Positions 61,102 to 64,000 of a DNA stretch of 64,000 nucleotides are shown piece by piece (the stretch's first letter is position 1; each line of letters begins with the position of its first letter). A program made the translations under genes and the position numbers. The notes beneath the pieces were generated by a model. The model searched no databases. It was not told the origin of the DNA and was given only the letters and a program-made list of their open reading frames with translations. Source of the DNA: Flavimaricola sp. (GTDB lineage Bacteria > Pseudomonadota > Alphaproteobacteria > Rhodobacterales > Rhodobacteraceae); contig JAQWWH010000013.1 of NCBI GenBank assembly GCA_029255105.1, positions 32,105 to 96,104 of the forward strand, in the 5' to 3' direction.

Positions 61102-62745
61102 TCAGGCCTTCCAACCGGGGACGAAAAGCGGCATAGCCCGACGCAGCGCCAGTCCGGTCATCAACACCGCCGCGATGTAGAAAATGACAAGCAGCCAGTA
61201 ATAAAATGTCTGCGCGCCCGAAAAGGCGGTGATGTCATTCAGAGCGTTTACCAGATCAGGAACGCCGACGACGGTAGCCGCCGAAATCCCGCGAACCGAA
61301 TTGAAAATATATCCGTTGAGCGGAACAGAGGCGACACTCACCGATTGCATGAAACGCGACGAGGTAGCCGTGCCTGTCGTGACGACATGGGCCTCTGCGA
61401 TGGCAGACCCGGCATAGCAGCCGTTGATGCCGCAAATGGCCAGGATCGCGCTGGCCATGGCAGTGATGAAGGAATACGAAAAGGCCCAGATCATCAGCGT
61501 GCTCAAGATAACAAGCACAAGCACGACAGGTACGTTCAGAAAGATCGTCACCAAGGTCTGCCCCAAGATCCGGATCGGCCTGACCCGGCTGACAAGCAAG
61601 CCCGCGACCCCAAAAGACAGCAGGACAGTCGCAATCACCGACAGGATCACCGCCAGTACCGAGGTGCCCAAACCGCCCAGAAAAAGCCGCCAGGCCACTT
61701 CACTTTCCATAAAGCCCAAGCGCAGTTCGAGGCCCATTGACTGGGCCAAAGTGTTTTCGATCAGATCGGCGATCCCTGCCACTGCACTGGGTTCAAGCTG
61801 CACGTCTAGTGGGGGCGTCAGACAATCCTGAGGGTTCCCTGCGCAGGCCTTGGATCCCCAACGCGCACTTTCTTCGGTCAAGAACGCCATTGGGAGGCCA
61901 TGGTCCAGCGCGTACCGCAGAAAAGTCCCGTCACGATGCATCTCGATAAGGATTTGCCGCATCGCAGACGACATCTCTTCTGACACATCCAACGGCATTG
62001 CCATGCCCCATGGCACCGGAGCAAAGCCGAGTTTGCGTTCAAAGCGCGCAACCCCGTCGACCGGATTGATCAGAGGTATCAAGAGCGTGTCGTCCTGCGC
62101 AATCAACGGACACATCTCGTTTTCCATTGCGTCGATCAACTGTTGCGGACGCGGGAACAGCATCAGCCTCCCCACAAGTGGGGCCAGGATGACGTTGGAA
62201 TAATTTCCGACAGTTGTACAAACGAGCCGAGTTTCCAGATCTTCCCATTCGAGCGGGCCGGTTGAAGCACGGCCTACGACGATCGTTTCACTTTGAAAGT
62301 AATGCGGCCTCAGGAAATGGACGGTCGGATCACGCTGCGTGTTATGTCCCATCGTCGCAATAACAAGATCAATTTCCGCGCTGCCAAGCTTTGCAATGCG
62401 GTTAATCGGCGTGACAGGGACAAAGGCGACTTCAACACCCAGCCTCGCAGCGATGTCGCGCGCGATATCGGCTTCATACCCTACGGGGCCATTCGCGCCG
62501 TCTTCCCCGAACCTGGGATAATCCTGACGCAGGCCAACGCGCAGCAAACCATCACATATCACTTGCCGTTCGACCGGACCGACGAGGTCGGGCGTATTGC
62601 AGCTGGGCGCCACGCGCTCGCGCAAGGCCGCGACAGCATCCGCTGCGTTATCTTGCGCGCTGACCATGCCGACCATACCGACCGTGCAGAGCCAGACAAC
62701 TCCAAGGACCCGCCAACCAACCATCGAGATAAAACCTGATGTCAT
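61102..62745 (-). CDS. Fused solute-binding protein and ABC permease (amino acid type)
   Basis: A 547-residue single chain. A signal-like helix (about residues 8-30) precedes a family-3 solute-binding domain (about 60-320) with LRVGLRQDYPRFGEDG and ADIARDIAARLGVEVAFVPV. From about residue 350 an ABC permease follows with about five helices and a loop, SVRGISAATVVGVPDLVNAL, in the place of the EAA motif. Cys-rich patches (SCNTPDLV, CAGNPQDC) are present. Such fusions exist in Gram-positive systems but are uncommon in proteobacteria. The ATG overlaps the methyltransferase stop. The ligand is unknown. Confidence 0.82.
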   Translation of the reverse strand: MTSGFISMVGWRVLGVVWLCTVGMVGMVSAQDNAADAVAALRERVAPSCNTPDLVGPVERQVICDGLLRVGLRQDYPRFGEDGANGPVGYEADIARDIAARLGVEVAFVPVTPINRIAKLGSAEIDLVIATMGHNTQRDPTVHFLRPHYFQSETIVVGRASTGPLEWEDLETRLVCTTVGNYSNVILAPLVGRLMLFPRPQQLIDAMENEMCPLIAQDDTLLIPLINPVDGVARFERKLGFAPVPWGMAMPLDVSEEMSSAMRQILIEMHRDGTFLRYALDHGLPMAFLTEESARWGSKACAGNPQDCLTPPLDVQLEPSAVAGIADLIENTLAQSMGLELRLGFMESEVAWRLFLGGLGTSVLAVILSVIATVLLSFGVAGLLVSRVRPIRILGQTLVTIFLNVPVVLVLVILSTLMIWAFSYSFITAMASAILAICGINGCYAGSAIAEAHVVTTGTATSSRFMQSVSVASVPLNGYIFNSVRGISAATVVGVPDLVNALNDITAFSGAQTFYYWLLVIFYIAAVLMTGLALRRAMPLFVPGWKA

Positions 62746-63470
62746 ACGTAAGCTCCTGTTTGAGGGCCGGAATCTGACATGGCAATGTCTGCATCCTGCC
62801 CGGGATGGGCGATGCGCTCAGCAACGATCAGATCGACACAAAGAAAGACAAACCCTGCCACCTCAACGATGCCTGAAGGCTCCGTACGGGCCGACGACAG
62901 GGCGCCGATTTTCTCAGGGCCGATGGGCACTAGGGTGCTATCCAGAACCTCGGCCACAAGACCGTCTTGGCGCAGTTTGTCCAAGGTCAAACCAAGCCCC
63001 ACGCAGCGGTTTTGGGTAAAGATGGCTGTTCCGCCAAAATGAAGCCGTTGCGGCAAACCGGCCAGAAACGGATCAATGGCCTGTCGACCATCCGCTCCCC
63101 CCACCGACCATGTGGCTCGCCGTCCATCGGTTGCTATCACCTCGGCCGGGAAGTTAGGGAGATTGGCCAACACAAGATCAAAGCACGCCGCGGGAGCCAC
63201 AGGCTCCCACACGCTACCCTGTCGCAGATCGAACCGCGCATCGGGCGCTACACGCGCAAAACTCTGCCTTGCGAGGGTCAAGGCATCCACGTCCAGATCG
63301 GTCGCGACCACATCGACGGCCCCCAGATGCAGGGCTGTCGCTGCAAGAATGCCCGACCCTGTGCCGATATCGCAGACCCTGCGCCCCTGCGCCAAACTCG
63401 GATTGGATCGCAAATGGTTGACGATCATACCCGAATAGTCGCTGGGCCAGAATAAGTTTGCCGCAGTCAT
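62742..63470 (-). CDS. SAM-dependent methyltransferase (HemK/PrmC-like)
   Basis: A 242-residue class I methyltransferase. Motif I is VCDIGTGSGILAA near residue 33, the acidic SAM-binding residue follows in VVATDLDVDALTLA, and the catalytic loop reads VLANLPN, close to the NPPY motif of N-methyltransferases that act on amide or amino nitrogen. It overlaps the transporter gene by 4 nt, so it is part of that operon. A methyltransferase between a PstS-like protein and an ABC fusion is unexpected; it may modify a component or a substrate. Confidence 0.8.
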   Translation of the reverse strand: MTAANLFWPSDYSGMIVNHLRSNPSLAQGRRVCDIGTGSGILAATALHLGAVDVVATDLDVDALTLARQSFARVAPDARFDLRQGSVWEPVAPAACFDLVLANLPNFPAEVIATDGRRATWSVGGADGRQAIDPFLAGLPQRLHFGGTAIFTQNRCVGLGLTLDKLRQDGLVAEVLDSTLVPIGPEKIGALSSARTEPSGIVEVAGFVFLCVDLIVAERIAHPGQDADIAMSDSGPQTGAYV

Positions 63471-63498
63471 GCGTAATTTTCCTTAATCGAATGTGACA

Positions 63499-64000
63499 TC
63501 ATGGGCGTTCACACAGCATGTCTAGTTTGCGGACTGCATCGCTGCGGATTGGATCTGGCAAAGGCAGATACCCGACAGAGGCGGCTAAAGTGTCCCCTTC
63601 CAGCAGGCATTTACGAAAGAACCGTGCGACCATCGAAGACCAACGGCGCTGAGACGCCTCGCGCGGGATCAAAATATTGGTGCGGGTCACAAGCGGCCAA
63701 AGAGAGCTTCCCCCTCCCCTCCCCAAGGCCTCCAGAGATTGGGCTAGCGTTGCGAACGTACCGTCGGCAAGCTCAATATCCAGAACGTCCAGACCGAATT
63801 GGCGTGTGCTCGAGGCTTCGAGGAAGCCAATGCTGCCGCGCAAGCGCCGCACAGTAAGCGCAACACCATGTGCGCCAAAAACAGCTAAGCCAGGAGTGCG
63901 GTCAAGCATGCCTGCGCCAGGTTCCTGCCCGGCACCCGCGCCTGATAACCATGCAGCCGCAAGGCTGGTGGATCCTGACACCTCACGCCGCAAAATCGGG
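63499..64000 (-). CDS. PstS-like substrate-binding protein, C-terminal part (cut by the window edge)
   Basis: The frame is open to the right edge; about 167 residues are visible. REVSGSTSLAAAW corresponds to the phosphate-site SGT segment of PstS-type proteins, and GSIGFLEASST, WPLVTRTNILIPRE and YLPLPDPIRSDAVRKL match the usual C-terminal blocks (GSIGYVE, WPLxRPTYILVP, GYVPLPD). It is therefore a PstS/SphX-type binding protein or relative. It lies 28 bp upstream of the methyltransferase gene on the same strand, probably in one operon. The start is outside the window. Confidence 0.75.
   Translation of the reverse strand, partial: PILRREVSGSTSLAAAWLSGAGAGQEPGAGMLDRTPGLAVFGAHGVALTVRRLRGSIGFLEASSTRQFGLDVLDIELADGTFATLAQSLEALGRGGGSSLWPLVTRTNILIPREASQRRWSSMVARFFRKCLLEGDTLAASVGYLPLPDPIRSDAVRKLDMLCERP

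Overview
The window is GC-rich, densely packed alphaproteobacterial DNA, most probably from a Rhodobacterales (Roseobacter-group) bacterium. The pointers are the carboxy(nor)spermidine polyamine pair, monomeric isocitrate dehydrogenase, an FnrL-type operator, RTX proteins with a PrtD/HlyD-type secretion system, and a tRNA-Phe fragment of the type I recall from that group. The placement is inference from gene content, not from a marker-gene tree.

Layout. (1) 1-9366: a complete-looking group 3b-type NAD(P)-linked [NiFe]-hydrogenase operon. The Fe-S subunit is cut by the window edge; FAD/NAD, small and large subunits follow, then the endopeptidase and hypCABDFE, nearly all with overlapping start and stop codons. 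(2) 9408-19760: PEP synthase, an FnrL-like box, a small unknown protein, a prolyl 4-hydroxylase-like dioxygenase, monomeric IDH, a TbpB-like surface lipoprotein and two polyamine genes. (3) 20453-36914: a NarL-type regulator and histidine kinase, a 2,633-residue animal-type haem peroxidase with RTX repeats, and its type I secretion operon, which also carries a second RTX protein with a 63-residue tandem repeat. (4) 37091-40123: a small membrane protein and a MoxR-ATPase/VWA pair. (5) 40370-55069: the most unusual region. It holds a 25/26-haem cytochrome built from ten exact 138-bp units, an outer-membrane beta-barrel with TPRs, a Sel1/ankyrin periplasmic protein, a membrane-anchored FAD/2x[4Fe-4S] oxidoreductase, CcmI, CcmH, CcmG and CcmF, a membrane protein with two His-x13-His pairs, and an 18-haem cytochrome. 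(6) 55370-64000: a sulfotransferase, then a scar of horizontal transfer (48-nt 3' piece of tRNA-Phe, integrase remnant, IS21/IS3/IS5 debris), a cupin protein, and an odd operon with a binding-protein/permease fusion, a TAXI protein, a methyltransferase and a PstS-like protein.

How it may work together. The hydrogenase exchanges electrons between H2 and NAD(P)H in the cytoplasm. Region 5 contains parts for moving electrons across the whole envelope: a probable di-haem b membrane protein, two multihaem periplasmic cytochromes with over 40 c-haems between them, an outer-membrane barrel, and a private copy of the haem-attachment machinery. I read this as a candidate porin-cytochrome or extracellular electron transfer system; this is inference. 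The secreted RTX haem peroxidase belongs to a family linked to extracellular Mn(II) oxidation in marine alphaproteobacteria, so the neighbourhood may concern metal redox chemistry. No direct link between the modules is shown by the sequence.
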